Below, one piece after another: positions 34,618-47,500 of a stretch of 64,000 nt of DNA. Origin of the DNA: Omphiscola glabra (lineage: Eukaryota; Mollusca; Gastropoda; Lymnaeidae); contig OZ024798.1 in assembly GCA_964017045.1 (NCBI GenBank), forward strand, positions 31,734,347 to 31,798,346. The letters run 5' to 3'. The notes beneath the pieces are model-generated. The model worked only from the letters and a program-made list of their open reading frames with translations. It was not told the origin of the DNA and made no database searches. The translations under genes and the position numbers were made by a program. The number at the start of each line of letters is the position of its first letter. Within the stretch, counting starts at the first letter, position 1.

Positions 34618-37600
34618 TCAATTTTCTAAGTTTAATATTTTGCAGTTGTAATTAGAATAGCACATAAAACAGTTTTGTAAGCGATTGACGTGAGATGGTT
34701 CAAACTTGCAAGGAATCACTTGAAGTAGTCGCTTGGCTAGATCAGCCATTACAGCCCCTGCAAAGCAAAAGATAAAAATGTATGTAACAAATTCATGAGA
34801 ATTCCCGTTTTAATAAGTTCAAAACAATTAAGCTACCGTATGACAATACATAATCCCGTTATGGTACATTTTTATTATTAAAATTAAAAATATATATGAA
34901 AATTATTTCCATATAACTGAAGGTAAAATGTTCTAACACTTTTATATGAGTTCAGTATCAGTGGATGAAGACTCACAAAGTGGAAAAACAGTTACAATAG
35001 GGAATTAGAATTTAAGGTGTAGGCCAGACTAGGCAGTGAACTTTAAGATTTAATTGAGCTGTTTTTATGATTGGGATCTTTTGGTTTATGAATGAGGCGA
35101 TAGGGGCTTAAAAAGTCACGAATGACATGTGCAATTTTCTGTAGGCCATTTTTAGCATTTTCATACTGTCAAAATGACAGTAATCCCATTTTAAAACAAT
35201 TCAGAGACCCTTCTGACTATATTCTGAAAGTACAGTAACTGCTGTCTTTTAGTATAAAAATAATTTATTTTGTTGATTTTGACCTTCCCTTTTAAAGAGT
35301 GAGTACAATTTTATGACCCAACTTCTGACTTCACTTCAACCCCGACTAAAGCTCCATAATCATAACGTGTTCAAAGTATCATAAAATCAAGTTTTTTAGA
35401 TATAGAGTACCCGGACAAGAAGTAAAAGCATTATTTTTTCAGAAAATGTGATAGGTACTTATATCAAAAATTGTAATATTGGTGTAGTGAATTTTTTCAT
35501 TCACTACTAGTACTACTACTACCATTACCTTCAAATTTCTGTCATACAAAACAAGGGGGAAAGCAGTAAATGGGTTCAAAAATTCCTTCTCAAGTTATGT
35601 AATCCATTTTTTAAATTAATTGATACTCCAGAAAGTACACAAACATAAATGTCTTTGAATCTCTTTAGGGTAGGTCTTTGGAATCCAATGTTTGTCTTTT
35701 CTTTTCAATTTTCCCATACATGCCTGTAACATGACCAAGTTTAAGGCTAAAATTGTCAATATGTCACTTATACATCACCATTACTAGCATGTGGAAGATC
35801 TCCATTGCTTTAATTTTAATCCATTTGAAATAATTCCATTAAAGTTAAAGTAAATCTGTTGATTTTGCAATCTAGTGGGGGATCCTCTCGAGCATCAAAC
35901 ATGGCCGTAAAAATAATTAAGCAAATTCAAACCCTATTGATCACAGAAAAGCCCTGATAAAGTTAAAGCATTAAGCAAATTCATTTATATAGAGTGATTT
36001 CCCCATAACATATATACCAGTACATTGAAACTTTTGCATTGTAATGACGATTCTGTTAGAGGCTGATTACATCTGCTGTGACACTACAGAAAGGGGTTTA
36101 ACAACCATTAAGACAGTTTTACAGGGCTAATTTAAATATTGTACTTAAGAATTTATAATTATCTTTAGTACCACCATACATGGGAAGTTCATGCATTTCC
36201 TCTGCTGTTTGGCGGGTTATTTACATTACATAATATTACCTGTGCATAAAATGATTTTATCCTTAGCCAAAAACTTGATTGTGATTGCAGTTTTACAAAG
36301 GCACTCTTCTGATAAAAAAGGTGGGTCTGCGACAACCAAATCAAACTGGTTTTTCAACGCTGCATCTATTTTCAGGGGTTCGTTGTAGTCGTAGAACACA
36401 AAATCCTCCCCGTAAATCTGAAACCTGGTATCATACTCGAGGCATTTCACATCAACAGTATCTTTTTTAAGCTCACATATCTTTTTATAAGCTGTAGGTG
36501 AACTTACACAGGCTATTCTGCAAAATAAAAGGTATATAAATTTCTTTTAGTTTTAGAATATATATGAAATTAAATAACAGGTGGCCTAAATCTGTTTATT
36601 TTTAGTACAAATTAAATTATTTTCCATGATTTGGTGAATAACCAAGTGAATATATATTTCTTTCTGCTTAAAAACATTTGGTACCGGTTTTTAAAGTGCC
36701 TAATTTTCTATTATTATTTATTACCTTCCATTATCTCCAACAACTGATAGTGCTTCCTTAGCCAATGCTTCTGCAGTTCTTTCATCATACCAAAATTGGC
36801 TAAGTTGCTGTTGAAAAAATTATACCGAGTTGTGTAAGAAGAAACGCATTTATTTAACAAAGTGGCTATTTGCACCCGGGTACCAGAAGTGAGAGTTTGG
36901 GATTAAAAAACTTAAAAATATTATTGTTGGGTTTGTAAGACAAAATGAGGTATCAAATGAAAGATAATTGAATGGACTATATGTTTGAAAACTTAATTCT
37001 TCAGTTTAACTAAAATAAACTACCACAAATGACATCAAAATAGCATTAGTCAAAATGGACCTGGACGTGCAGCACCGCCATTCGCACCCGGGTCCCATTA
37101 TACTTTAATTTATATGTGTACCGGTACTGTTCATAAGTCATTTTTAATAACTTTAAATTAAGTATTTCAAGACAGTGGCAGATGGTAAGGTTAAGAATTA
37201 AAATAGATCTACAAACACATTTTTCAAAACTGATACTAATACTATCACTAGTGATACTCCAGGTTACTGTTTTTAGACAAAATTTAATTATTTTAGATAT
37301 TTATTTACCCCATGAGTGTTGTGTATTTCGTTAAGGAAATCCTGATAATAATTTTAACTAGTAACACTGCTTTTGCTGGTTAAGAATCAAATAGAAAATA
37401 AAATTAATTTAATTTAAAATTAGACAGAATCAATTTCCCCCTACTTTCTGCCAGACAACTTACAGACTTAACAAACCTAGAACTTACAACCATGCTGCAA
37501 TATATTTTAGATACTTCCAGGGTAAGTTATTTACTTTATGAAAACCTTTAATTATCATGATTTTTCACACACTTCTTCTATATTTTGAGGGCCCACGACC

Positions 37601-38186
37601 AATGAATTTATCATTCTGGCTCCTGTGCATTGTTTTGAAGGGGATACTTTACTGGTTGCAAGCGCTACTCAGAATGAACTGGGGGTTGGAAGACAGGAGG
37701 CAATAGACGCAAATGTGTCAAGTGTAGTCGCCTCAACTGTTGCTTTTGGAAGCTTGTTCCATTCCCTTATTGTCTTTTGCAGGAATGAGGAGCTCCTGTA
37801 CTGAGTTCTTGTTTTTATAAGTTGGAACTGCTTGTCGTGGCCTCTTCACTGTCTAGGGGGGAGATGGACGAGTTTCTGTTTAATACTGGAGCAGTGGACC
37901 AGGCCATTTTTGATTTTGTACTTGTACAACTTGGTGATTTAAATTACGGAGTATTAATTTAGTTAAAAGTTAAAATATTATTATTATTAGTCAATGCATT
38001 ATAAAATTTATTAGTATTTTCCACTTCTGAACCTACCCAATCTTCCTGAGGCTGAAAATTATCATCATTGCCTAACAATGCTTCACTTAACTTCTCTTCT
38101 TCTCTCTTCTGCTCCTGATAAAATTCTTGTAAGGCTGCTAAGGCATGTGCAGAGAGCCCAGGTACCTCATCTGATTCATCTGACAT
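34618..38186 (-). CDS. EEF1AKMT1: EEF1A lysine methyltransferase 1, complete (216 aa)
   Basis: Minus strand, four exons: 38186-38037, 36807-36725, 36517-36240, 34757-34618, all with AG/GT borders, joining to 216 codons plus stop (the human protein is 214 aa). The start [20 protein letters not shown] is nearly that of the vertebrate protein. Then [23 protein letters not shown] (the S-adenosylmethionine site region), [20 protein letters not shown], and the catalytic DPPF motif in [13 protein letters not shown]. The family methylates Lys79 of translation elongation factor eEF1A. The C-terminus ([15 protein letters not shown]) is less conserved. It is convergent with importin alpha; the 3' ends may overlap. 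Intron 1 contains a copy of the 239-bp repeat and a length of unclassified repeat. Confidence 0.95.
36862..37099 (+). mobile_element. 239-bp CCCGGG-bounded repeat, single copy
   Basis: Homologous to each arm of the foldback at 23718-24131 and, inverted, to 62181-62420. It begins GTGGCTATTTGCACCCGGG and ends GCACCCGGGTCCCATT, so both ends carry GCACCCGGGT in the same orientation. It has no coding frame. It is in intron 1 of EEF1AKMT1. Confidence 0.82.
37565..37950. repeat. Dispersed repeat sharing a segment with the 7.3-kb LINE tail
   Basis: The segment at 37572-37623 (TTTTGAGGGCCCACGACC and ATCATTCTGGCTCCTGTGC) is the reverse complement of 7325-7375 with few changes. The downstream 330 bp is GC-richer than its surroundings and looks like repeat DNA. 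The type is unknown. It lies in EEF1AKMT1 intron 1, just downstream of exon 1. Confidence 0.5.
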
Positions 38187-38460
38187 AATTTCTACTGAAA
38201 ATAGAATACAAGTAGGCTATATTAATTTTATTAATATTATAACTATAATACACACTACAGAGTTTACAGAGTATTAGTATTAGTAACTTATTAAACTAAT
38301 AATTCGTATTTAAGTAATAGTATAGGCAGGCTAAAGTGTTAGTTAATAAGTCTACTACTTCTATCCCACTGCCACTATGTCTAATAATAATATATAGTTA
38401 ATTGGTAGGTTAAGTATTCTAGTATTAGTAGGACTCTGTCCAGGTCTGACTTCATCTAAA
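38187..38460. other. EEF1AKMT1 upstream region
   Basis: Short AT-rich stretch that must contain the EEF1AKMT1 promoter; no TATA box or initiator is convincing. Confidence 0.4.
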
Positions 38461-38469
38461 TTTGGTAAA

Positions 38470-39600
38470 TTCCAAGAATTAGTGCCGCGATGTCTCACAT
38501 GGCCACCATCTTGGTTGCCGCGACCCTTAAAATTAAGAATAAAACGATAAATTTAAATAATAATGAAAAAAATTCCTAAGTGTATCCCTAAACCTAACCT
38601 GAACCCTAAATCTATCCCTAAACCGGTAAATTTTGAGAGATGTACCATGGCCGCCATCTTGGTTGACACAACCCGTAAAATTAAGAATAAAACGTTTAAA
38701 AATAATGAAAAAATTTCCTAAATGTATCCCTAAGCCTAACCTGAACCATAAATCTATCCCAAAGCCTAACCTGAACACTAAATCTATCCCTAAAGCTAAC
38801 CTGAACCCTAAAGTCATCAGCAAGTGCAACATAACAATGAACAAACCACGCAAATGACGTCATGGGCTAATGTCTAGTTATGGCGTCATTTGCGTGTTTT
38901 GTTATGTTGCTGATGACTTTAGGGTTCAGGTTAGGTTTAGGGATAGATTTAGGCAGGGTTCAGGTTAGGGTGAGGGGTAGATTTAGGGTTCAGGTTAGGG
39001 TGAGAGATACATTTAGGAAGTTTTTTCATTATTTTTAAACGTTTTATTCTTAATTTTACAGGTGGTGTCAACCAAGATGGCGGCCATGGTAAAAAACGCG
39101 GACCCATCTGCCCATCTCTCGAAATTTACAACGTCATGTACCCATCTTTCAAAATTAGCCCCTAAACCTAACCTGAACCCTAAATTAATTCTATCCCTAA
39201 ACCTCTGAAAAAATATATCCCTAAAATCTAAACCTAACCTGAACCCTAAACAATCACGCTGGGCACTGATACTGATAGTGTGAAATAGCCCTAATAATTT
39301 AAGTAAGTAACTTTAATAGTCCTGTAGTTGTAGGACTAGTCTGTGACTGTGAGTAGTCACATGCTGTTTAGATCTAAAGCTAAGACTAAGATTTAAAGGT
39401 AAATTCGCACAAGAAGTACCTCGCATTTTAATATGGCCGCCATCTGGACGTAAAATTAAGAATAAAACGTTTAAAAATAATGAAAAAACTTCCTAAATGT
39501 ATCCCTCACCCTAAATCTATCCCTCACCCTAACCTGAACCCTAAATCAATTCCTCACGCTAACCTGAACCCTAAAGCTCACGCACATGAATTCAAGGTAC
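38470..39600. repeat. Cluster of telomere-like repeats with a 450-bp foldback
   Basis: At least four copies of a unit with head ATGGCCGCCATCTTGGTTG, middle TTAAGAATAAAACGTTTAA and a tail of CCTAAACCTAACCTGAACCC blocks. Copies start near 38495, 38645 and 39432 (plus) and near 39088 (minus). The second and fourth form a large inverted repeat: 38642-38859 against 38884-39095, centred at 38871, with perfect inner arms CGCAAATGACG / CGTCATTTGCG. The CCCTAA-like content recalls telomeric repeats but the order is irregular. Confidence 0.8.
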
Positions 39601-40679
39601 TCCTTGTATGAAATAGCCGATTTAAATTTAGTAGTAGTAGTAGTAGGTAGATTACCGTAGATTGATTATATTATGATGATTTGAATAATCCTAATACTAA
39701 TATTTATAATAATATATAATATAGGGCCCTAAATAACTATAACTAAATATAAAAATAAATGATTTTCAAACCAAAATTAATTGAATTCTTTTAAAATTGT
39801 ATACCTTAATTTTATAATGCCTTAATGACACAGCTTCTAACTTAAACTTAAAGAAAGTTAGTACAAAAAGAAAGAAAAAAGGGGGTTTAACATCCAGAGA
39901 GTTCAAAACTGTGTTTACAATTATTACAAACAAAACACGATGAGAAAGTTCCGGTTCTTGTTTTTCAAAATTCTTATTTTTTAATTTTCCATCGCCTATT
40001 AAAAAATTATGATATTGATATACCGGTTCTATAATACAGTACTGACAGTACTTCCAGTTACAGTGTGGCATCATGGTTCCCATCGATATTATATACTATC
40101 ACTCCTACCCAGGGCAAACACCAGCCCTCAAAAGCATGAATGCAAATAATAAAAATACTTTTTATAAATTCACCTTAATTAGGTTGAGTTTTAATTTTAC
40201 ACAATTAAAGATGTATTAATTGTATTTTGTATTTTAGGATTGAATAGTTTCAGTTTCAATGAAGCTCATATTTATAATAATTTATATTGACTTTACCGGG
40301 GTCATTACCTACAAAATAACAAAAACTACTACTACTACATAAAATTGGTCACAACATCATTTTAGTTTAACGGCTGCTGCTATTTATACTTTTTCTAAAA
40401 TCGGTACCGTGAAAACTGTCAATAGCGTTAATTGAAACAGTGATGTCCCTTGATAATGCGATAACTCACAACTTAAAAATACACATGGAAAAAGGTCAAA
40501 TCCTGTAAAATGCTAAATGTGCAAGGTTTTCTAAGGGACAAAATCGTGTTTTCCCCTGAAAATAGCACACGGCAGTACCGAATTACGCTAATAATTAATT
40601 AATGGACTGCATTAAAGTTGTGTAAATTAAACACAAGGACAAGGTATGCTAAACTTGAATTCACAGGACAAACGATTTT
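39601..40679. other. Intergenic, nothing recognised
   Basis: AT-rich, no coding exon or RNA gene seen on either strand. Confidence 0.5.
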
Positions 40680-40706
40680 GACGTTACGGCTTAGAGCCTT
40701 CATCAG
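40680..40706 (-). ncRNA. Penelope-type tail, hammerhead-like motif
   Basis: On the minus strand: CTGATGAAGGCTCTAAGCC then GTAAC. CUGAUGA, a short GGC/GCC stem and G(A)AAC are the parts of a hammerhead ribozyme core, and such motifs sit in Penelope-like element termini. Here the second core strand is GTAA instead of GAAA, so activity is unlikely. Confidence 0.45.
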
Positions 40707-41464
40707 AAAACAAGACAAAAAGAAGTATAAGCATCAGATCACAGTTAACAATTTTTTAGAGATTTCTTTTTTGTTGCTTAAGTTTTTGATCTTTCTATCA
40801 TTATGTAGTTTGGAAAAATCCAAGCTTTCCTGTTTTCCAATTTTGTCAATGTTTCAACATATTATAAAGTAATTTTGTTGCATTTTTAAAACCGCTTTTA
40901 TCTCAATGTATATGGTTTCTTCTTATATCTCTAGTTGCTTTAGCACTTAAATTATTAAAACGAAGCTATAAGCGATTATGTATGATCTGTATTACTCGGT
41001 GCATGCTTGTGGTATGTGGGGTGGAATGGGGGGGGGGGGGGGGGTGTAAAATTAAAAAGATTAAAATATTTGCTAGGCACTGGTTTTAGAACTGTATCAA
41101 ATTATCCAATTATTCTAAATATGAAAGTCACAATTCTTACCCCTCTTTCTGTTTTGGAGTTGGCAAATGAGAAAACTATTCATAAATTCATGGTATAACT
41201 CTACCTCCACAAATAAGCAACAATGACACAGATAGATGAGGAAATAAACGTTTTATTAAACAACCTCTAAAAACAAAAATATTTCCCTATAAATCCTTTA
41301 TAAAATGTAGTATTGGGGTGGTGTGGGGCTGAACATTTGACCATCCATTTGGGGAACAGCTAATTCTCAGGGTAATAATGGGGAGACTGCAATCAGGTTA
41401 GCACAATAGGAAATTAGTAAAACACAGTAAGGTTAAACCTGATAAAAGGAATGCAACAAAACAA
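40707..41464. other. Repeat-rich intergenic DNA
   Basis: No gene seen. It contains a poly-G tract (41028-41043) and is probably made of retroelement debris that joins the Penelope-like tail on its right. Confidence 0.4.
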
Positions 41465-41494
41465 CGAAAGTGTCGGCAGGAAGCCTTCATCAGC
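41465..41494 (-). ncRNA. Penelope-type tail, hammerhead-like motif
   Basis: On the minus strand: CGCTGATGAAGGCTTCCTGCC followed by GACACTTTCG, placed about 190 bp after the GIY-YIG coding remnant. The first core strand and the GGC/GCC stem are intact; the second strand reads GACA instead of GAAA. The position after the open frame is as in Penelope-like elements. Confidence 0.5.
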
Positions 41495-41679
41495 GAACAA
41501 ACAGAAAAACGAATAAAATTAAAAGTAAAAGATGTATCAAAAAATTATAATGTAGCACTTAGCTTAGAAGTAGTGTCCAAGAGGGCAGCAAAAGATTAGT
41601 GACAGAAAGTAAGTGGGAGAAAGGGAAAGAAAAGAGGAGAAGCAAGTCCACTGCGATAGGTCGTGACGTCGAAGGGCGG

Positions 41680-41970
41680 AGCTAGGTCCAAACAGTGAAT
41701 AGAGACATGACATTCATACCATGTGGGAACAATGTGTCATAGGTCAAAATAAGCTTGTGCTCCAAACTCACATGGCTGGGTGTGTTTGTGCTGGCCACAA
41801 TCGCACATATTGAAAAGTCCGCCTTGTCCTGGTGGTCGGCTCTATTGAAGTGTTTGGAGACAGGACACCGTTTATCTTGTGTAATATTACGGGGGTGTTC
41901 AGTACACCGGTCAGAGAGTCGGCGTCCTATCTCCCCAATGTATGACATCTGGCAGTAATAATCAACTTAA
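41680..41970 (-). pseudogene. Penelope-like element, GIY-YIG endonuclease remnant
   Basis: The minus-strand frame reads YYCQMSYIGEIGRRLSDRCTEH then CPVSKHFNRADH, ending at FPHGMNVMS. The signature 'C-x-x-YIGET-RRL--R--EH ... PVA-HF----H' is the GIY-YIG endonuclease at the C-terminus of Penelope-like retroelement proteins. A stop (TAA) just before YYCQ cuts it from any reverse transcriptase, so only the 3' end inserted or survived. The 3' tail with the hammerhead-like motif follows at 41465-41494. Confidence 0.78.
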
Positions 41971-42394
41971 GTAAGCCGACCAAGTTTTGGTTTTGAACCC
42001 CCCCCCCCCCCTTTTGAAAAAACTGGAATGACGCCCCTGATCATTACTGGTATCAAATTTTGTGAAAATTAAACATGGTGGTTCAACTCTCCCCATTATA
42101 TGTTTGCCAACTGAATCCACAGGCATAGATAACTTGTTAATGGTTGCGATGGTAAAGGCTTCGGTGGACTGCTTTCCCTTGCACCCACAGTGGTAGTCAG
42201 CCTTGCCTTTATTCTACATAAACAAAATTAAATAATTTACTATGAGAATGGAAAATGATTGTTTTCCTTTACTGGATTAAAACTGACTGATAAATGTTCC
42301 CTTTATTTTTTATAATGTAAGGGCTGTGTAGAGCCTGTTGAATATTTTCTAGTCCCCAATTATTGGATATTCTTATATATATATATATTGTTTG

Positions 42395-44540
42395 GTCCCT
42401 ACCCCTACGTCGATTAGTACTACTAGGTCTAAGGAATGATTATTCTTAACTGAGTGATATTACAAAATTACACACTCTCACACAACGCTACTGAAGCTCT
42501 CACACTCGCTGACACTTCTACTTCTATGCAAAACTTAATAACACAGGCGGTTCAGCCCACAAGTAAAATATTTAATTACAAAAAATTACAATTACCTCAC
42601 ATATACGAGATACATACAAATGCAAGGACATTAATTATTACAGTGTCGTTACTAGTGACATAAGAGACTGTATTGGTGCCCTGGGTCGTCTCTGGGCTGG
42701 GTCTGGATTCTTGCTGGGTCAATGCACACTCCAGACTTCACAAAGCACACAAGGTTCGCCGGCCGTCCCTCCTATTATCTAGGTCACTGGCCGCTCGACA
42801 GGTACCAAGGGGATGCCTGTCCGTCACGCTCCAATGCTTCTGCTTGTAAACACGTCTGTGTTGTCTGCAGACTGATTAAGCTAGTAGTATCGTCCAATGT
42901 TTACTTTGGAGTAGGCTACACTGACCTCCGACTGTCCCCAACTCTACGGGGTTATCAGGTACAATGAGCTATCTTCTATATGCTCAACTGTACTACTTTT
43001 ACTTCAAACTCTTCTAAAATCAAATCACAGCCTCTGGCTACTAGGCGTTACTCGAGACTATGATATTCTCTCTAATGCTATGCTGACTGAACCTAACTTA
43101 ACTCAACTGGACTTAACTTCACTCAACCTAACGGGTCTTAACTCAACCTAACTGGTCTTAATTGGCTGTAAATAAGAATAAATACAACACATAAGCTACA
43201 AAAAAGTAGTACATTCCTAATACATTAGTAATGATTAATCATAATCTAACAGTACTTGAGTAACTAGTTACAATCCTGACCTTTCTTACTAACATTATGA
43301 GATATATTATTATGCTACTAACAACTAACAATGCTACTATTACTAACCCGGCAATCCTGAGAAATACACACTATGCCAGGCCCTTGCTTCGTAATGTAAG
43401 AGAGCGAGTCTCAAGCAGGCTTCCAATTTATAGGGCCACTTGGCATTGAGACATAAAGTAAGGGAGTTCAGTGTCCTACTAGCCTTTTGCTTACAAAGCC
43501 GGGTTAATACTCTCGCGACGTGCGAGTTTTTCTGACTGTTTCCTAGTCCTAAGCTTTGGTAACTTTCCATTACTTCTAAGTCTAAGCTATTCCGCGGTCA
43601 CAAACCCTGGTGAACTCTTCATTGTGTCTGAATATCACATTAGGAAATGGCGTCAGCGGGCCGTCGAGCTTACGCTCCTTATGCCCTCCCCGGCGCCCAC
43701 CCGCACCTGCCGGCCGCCTCGGCGGCAGGCCGTGCGGAAGGGCGCCAGAGACCTCCCCGGGCGTGGAGCGTCCCCGCCCGCAACCGCTCGATCAGGTTCG
43801 CCGACGGAGACCCTCCCCGACCGGAGACATCTGGTCGACCAAAGACGCTGTGTTTCAAGCGTCCGTAGTCCACTCTCCCAGGGGCCGGGACGGTAAATTA
43901 ACGTCCTAATATCTCCCCCCACCCGTCCCGGGGAAGCATCGGACGCCCTCTAAGAGGGATTCTACAGTGGGTTTCCACCTCGCGACTAGTTCGCGAAATA
44001 GCTGGGACGAAACGGTTGCCTAGGAGCAGCTTTCTCAGGGCTGCATATTTAGAATCACCGGCTATAGGCTTCCACCACAGCCTATAGCCTCATATCCCTT
44101 AACGGCAACTTGTAATCATGATCCCTACCCTGTGTTTGCCTTTTCTTCCCCCTGTGAAGCATCACAGGTGGCAGCCCTGTAGGAGCTGTTTATTCCAGCA
44201 ACTACCATGCATGGCCGTGTCTGCCACGCGGGACACGCAATGGTTGTAATGTGCCCCGGGTTAACGCCGAGGGGGTCGGTGGCCAGCGCTTCCAAATCGG
44301 CAAGTCACTACAGACTTGTCAACCGGAATCCCGGGGGGGAGTGTCTGAATCATGTGGCCAAACCCTAATTGGGTCATATTGGGAAAGTCCCAGGTTAGGA
44401 ATGTTTTTGCCCGTGAGTCAGTGAGTTTCACACCGGTGAGAACCAACGGGTCTCAACAGAGCCATCGCATGCCATTCGGAGACTCCCCTGCCACTTTTTG
44501 GTTTGTGCATCCTACATTAAAGGATGATAGTTCATTTCCC
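42395..44540. other. Compositionally distinct GC-rich block, unclassified element
   Basis: Base composition changes sharply here; 43640-43910 and 44200-44480 are very GC-rich with many CpG. Overlapping open frames in 43610-43920 come from the lack of AT-rich stops and show no known domain. On the minus strand, TATAAATTGG near 43430 could be a core promoter, as in a retroelement LTR or 5' region. Short direct repeats of ACTCAACCTAAC occur at 43085-43165. No terminal repeats could be fixed, so transposon identity is only a suggestion. Confidence 0.35.
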
Positions 44541-47500
44541 CCCAAATCACAACTTTGGATCCTTTTATTATTCATAAACATGTGTGCCTCCACCCCCCCC
44601 CTCCCTCCCGCCCGGAAGGCTTTTCCAGTGGGTAGAAATGACCCATAAACTTGTATTTGCTGAGATTTTTAGTTTTAGCATATTTGAAAAAATTGTGATA
44701 TTTGCATTTATGTAATATTGTGATTATCTGTACTGGAGCATTTTTTGTTTGTTTCCAGCAAATAATTTTAAAAAGAAAATTTCCCACAAATGAATTAACT
44801 ACATATGTCTTAATTTTTTTAATATAATTTTTTTTTCAGGGTGGGGTCAGGAAGGGGAGGGGGTTGAGAATATTTTGAAATTTAGTGTGGTTATGGCGCT
44901 GCAAAAAGGCTAAGAGCTCCTGTTCTAAGCTTTGCTAACTTTGTTAAAATATGTAGATATATCTTGTTACTCTTCAAAACCAAGACAAAAATACATTATT
45001 TTAGGCCTATGCTATAAACTCATTGTTGCATTTAATTTATTTAAAAACGCCAATAAACAATGCCAGATATTGAGAAAAATAGCCATTTATTTTTAAGATG
45101 AGTTTCTTGAAATGCCAATAAAAGAATGCAATGCATTGATATTTTAATGCAAATAACCCCAAAACACATCAAGGCAGTGGTGAATTAAGGATTTTGGTCT
45201 ACCGTGGACTAGAAAAAATTGCATTTTTTTTATCGTATTATAAGTAAATAATTATTTTCATTTGTGTTAGAGTACATGTTAGAGATCTATCTGACATGAA
45301 AAGAAGTACCCTAGCAATTTTCTAGGAGATGTTAGATCTCTGGATGGCATCCCTGAAAGGACAGTTTAATAAAATGTTCAAATTTATTGTTAGACATTTC
45401 CCTTCACTTCTTATACAATAAATAGGGCTGCCACTGACTAAAAGGTGTATATGGAGTGGAATCACAAAGTAGGAAAACATTAAATCTTTACGACCATCAC
45501 TGGTGTCAGCTTCAAACAAGAGAAGTGTTTTTCTGCCTATAAATAGGCTTCTTGATAATTTTTAACTCATGTCTGCTGTAATAAATTTTCCTTCAAGATT
45601 GTATGAAAAATAAAGTGGCTATCAAAATTGTTAATCCACCACTAAATCAAGATTGCAAAGAGGTAATTAAGTGATTTAAACTTGAAATAGTGATATTTGA
45701 AACTGGCCTAAAAAAGTGATTTATAACAACAAAATCAGTATGCCCCCAGTGTGATTCATGTTTTTAAAACTGTAAAAAAAATATTTTAGTAAAGAAAAGT
45801 TACTCAGTGACATGATGACTAATCTAAAACTTCATTTTTATTTAAATAAAGGAAATTAAATGAAGATACATTTAGAAAACAAAGAACGAAACTTAAATTG
45901 CAGGAAATAATTTAAATGCAAATGATTTCAAATTCCTTACCTACAAGTTGAAATGTTCTGATAAAGAATATTTTTTAAATTATAGGGTAAAATAAAATAT
46001 TTTTGTATGAGCATATCTTAATTTGTTTTGTGTTTTATTTGTTTAAGATAAGCCAAAAAACCATTAGATCTCATAAACTTAGTTATAATAATAATTTAGA
46101 TTTTTATGCTTCTGTTACTAAAATGAATTATTCACCTGACTTTATTTAAAATTAAAGTATGACTTTGTAAGGTACAGCCTAAATAGTTATGTAACATGGC
46201 TTAAAAAATATTTTTAGTTGAAAGTATAATTTGTAGTTGGTGTTACCGGTATTCTAATTTAAAAATAATATTTACTTATGTAAAGAGACAACTTTAAAGT
46301 TAATAGTAAAAAAAAAAAAATTAAATTTAAAAAAAAGAACCCTTGCAGTGATACTACCAGATATGAACAGGAAAATTATGTGCTCTGTGCAATTTTCGTA
46401 GACGAGAAATCTTTATTTTTTGAAGGCAGTAAAAATTCTTTATAAAAAATAAAATCTTGGTAGTTATGTTCAACACAAGAAAAAGGCAACACAGAAGGCG
46501 CATGTTGCCATTTCTTATGTTCTTTAGTATGACTTTTTTTAAATTTTTAGAGTACAAAAATGGGTTACAAATATTGAATTATGATAATTTCAATGAGTAG
46601 ATAAAATTATGCCCCCGTTCATTCACTTCACTTTAGTTGTTAAAACATCCTCTCAGATTGACATATCGTTAGATGAGTATTTCAAAGTGAGAATTTTGTG
46701 TATCTAATGATAAATGGAACAATATTAGCAAATATTATTTAAGTAAAATTTATTAACATATATATCATTAAACGTGTAAGAAATTATGAAACCACCACTT
46801 GGATAGGTTTAGTTTTCACACAAATTGTATGACATGCTCTAAATGACTTTTTGACATCTAGCTTATTAAGTCCTATGCTCTTACCAATGACAATGGTCTA
46901 TCTCCAACTTATTTTGACATATTTCCAAAGCTAAAGTAAATGAAAAAATCCCAATTTTTTAAAACTTTCTAAAAATAAAATATAATTTGAAAGAAACCAT
47001 TATGAATGTTTAATAAAATACTAGTTGAAATGTTCTGATAAATTGCTTGGTAAGTGAAATGCAGCAGAAACAGAGACTTAAGGAAAACAAAATGTAATTT
47101 TAGACTAATAAAAGTTAATAGGGCTAAAACTCTAAATAATACTGTAAAGAATAATAAAGCATAATGAAGTTTTAATGGTACAAGTCAATTTGAACAGTAT
47201 GAAAGTTCACTAAATCATATTTATACACCTAAAAATAAATATTTACATATTACTTTGCCACATATTGGTTGAATTAACTGTGTCTAATTGAAATGTTAAT
47301 ATTAAAATAAATGTAGAATAAAGTTGTAACAATGACCGTATTTCTTTTAAGTCCAACAACAAAAAAATTCAATACCTTGACTAGAAGTTAAACTTACAAT
47401 TTATTATTTTATAAAAAAATGATTTGTTTGGAAGCTAATATTAAACTAATAGTTCCACACATTGAAGCATTTTGAAGGTTTGAAGCAAAGTATGGATAAT

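Noticed and set aside
38580..39580. True telomere or interstitial telomere array
   Set aside because: Units are irregular mixtures of CCTAAACC, CTAACCTGAACC and ATCTATCCC, not a clean hexamer array, and they belong to a longer repeat with a non-telomeric head.
43610..43922. Overlapping 60-99 residue frames in the GC-rich block
   Set aside because: Five frames on both strands are open at once because stops are rare in GC-rich DNA; none shows a domain or start context that stands out.
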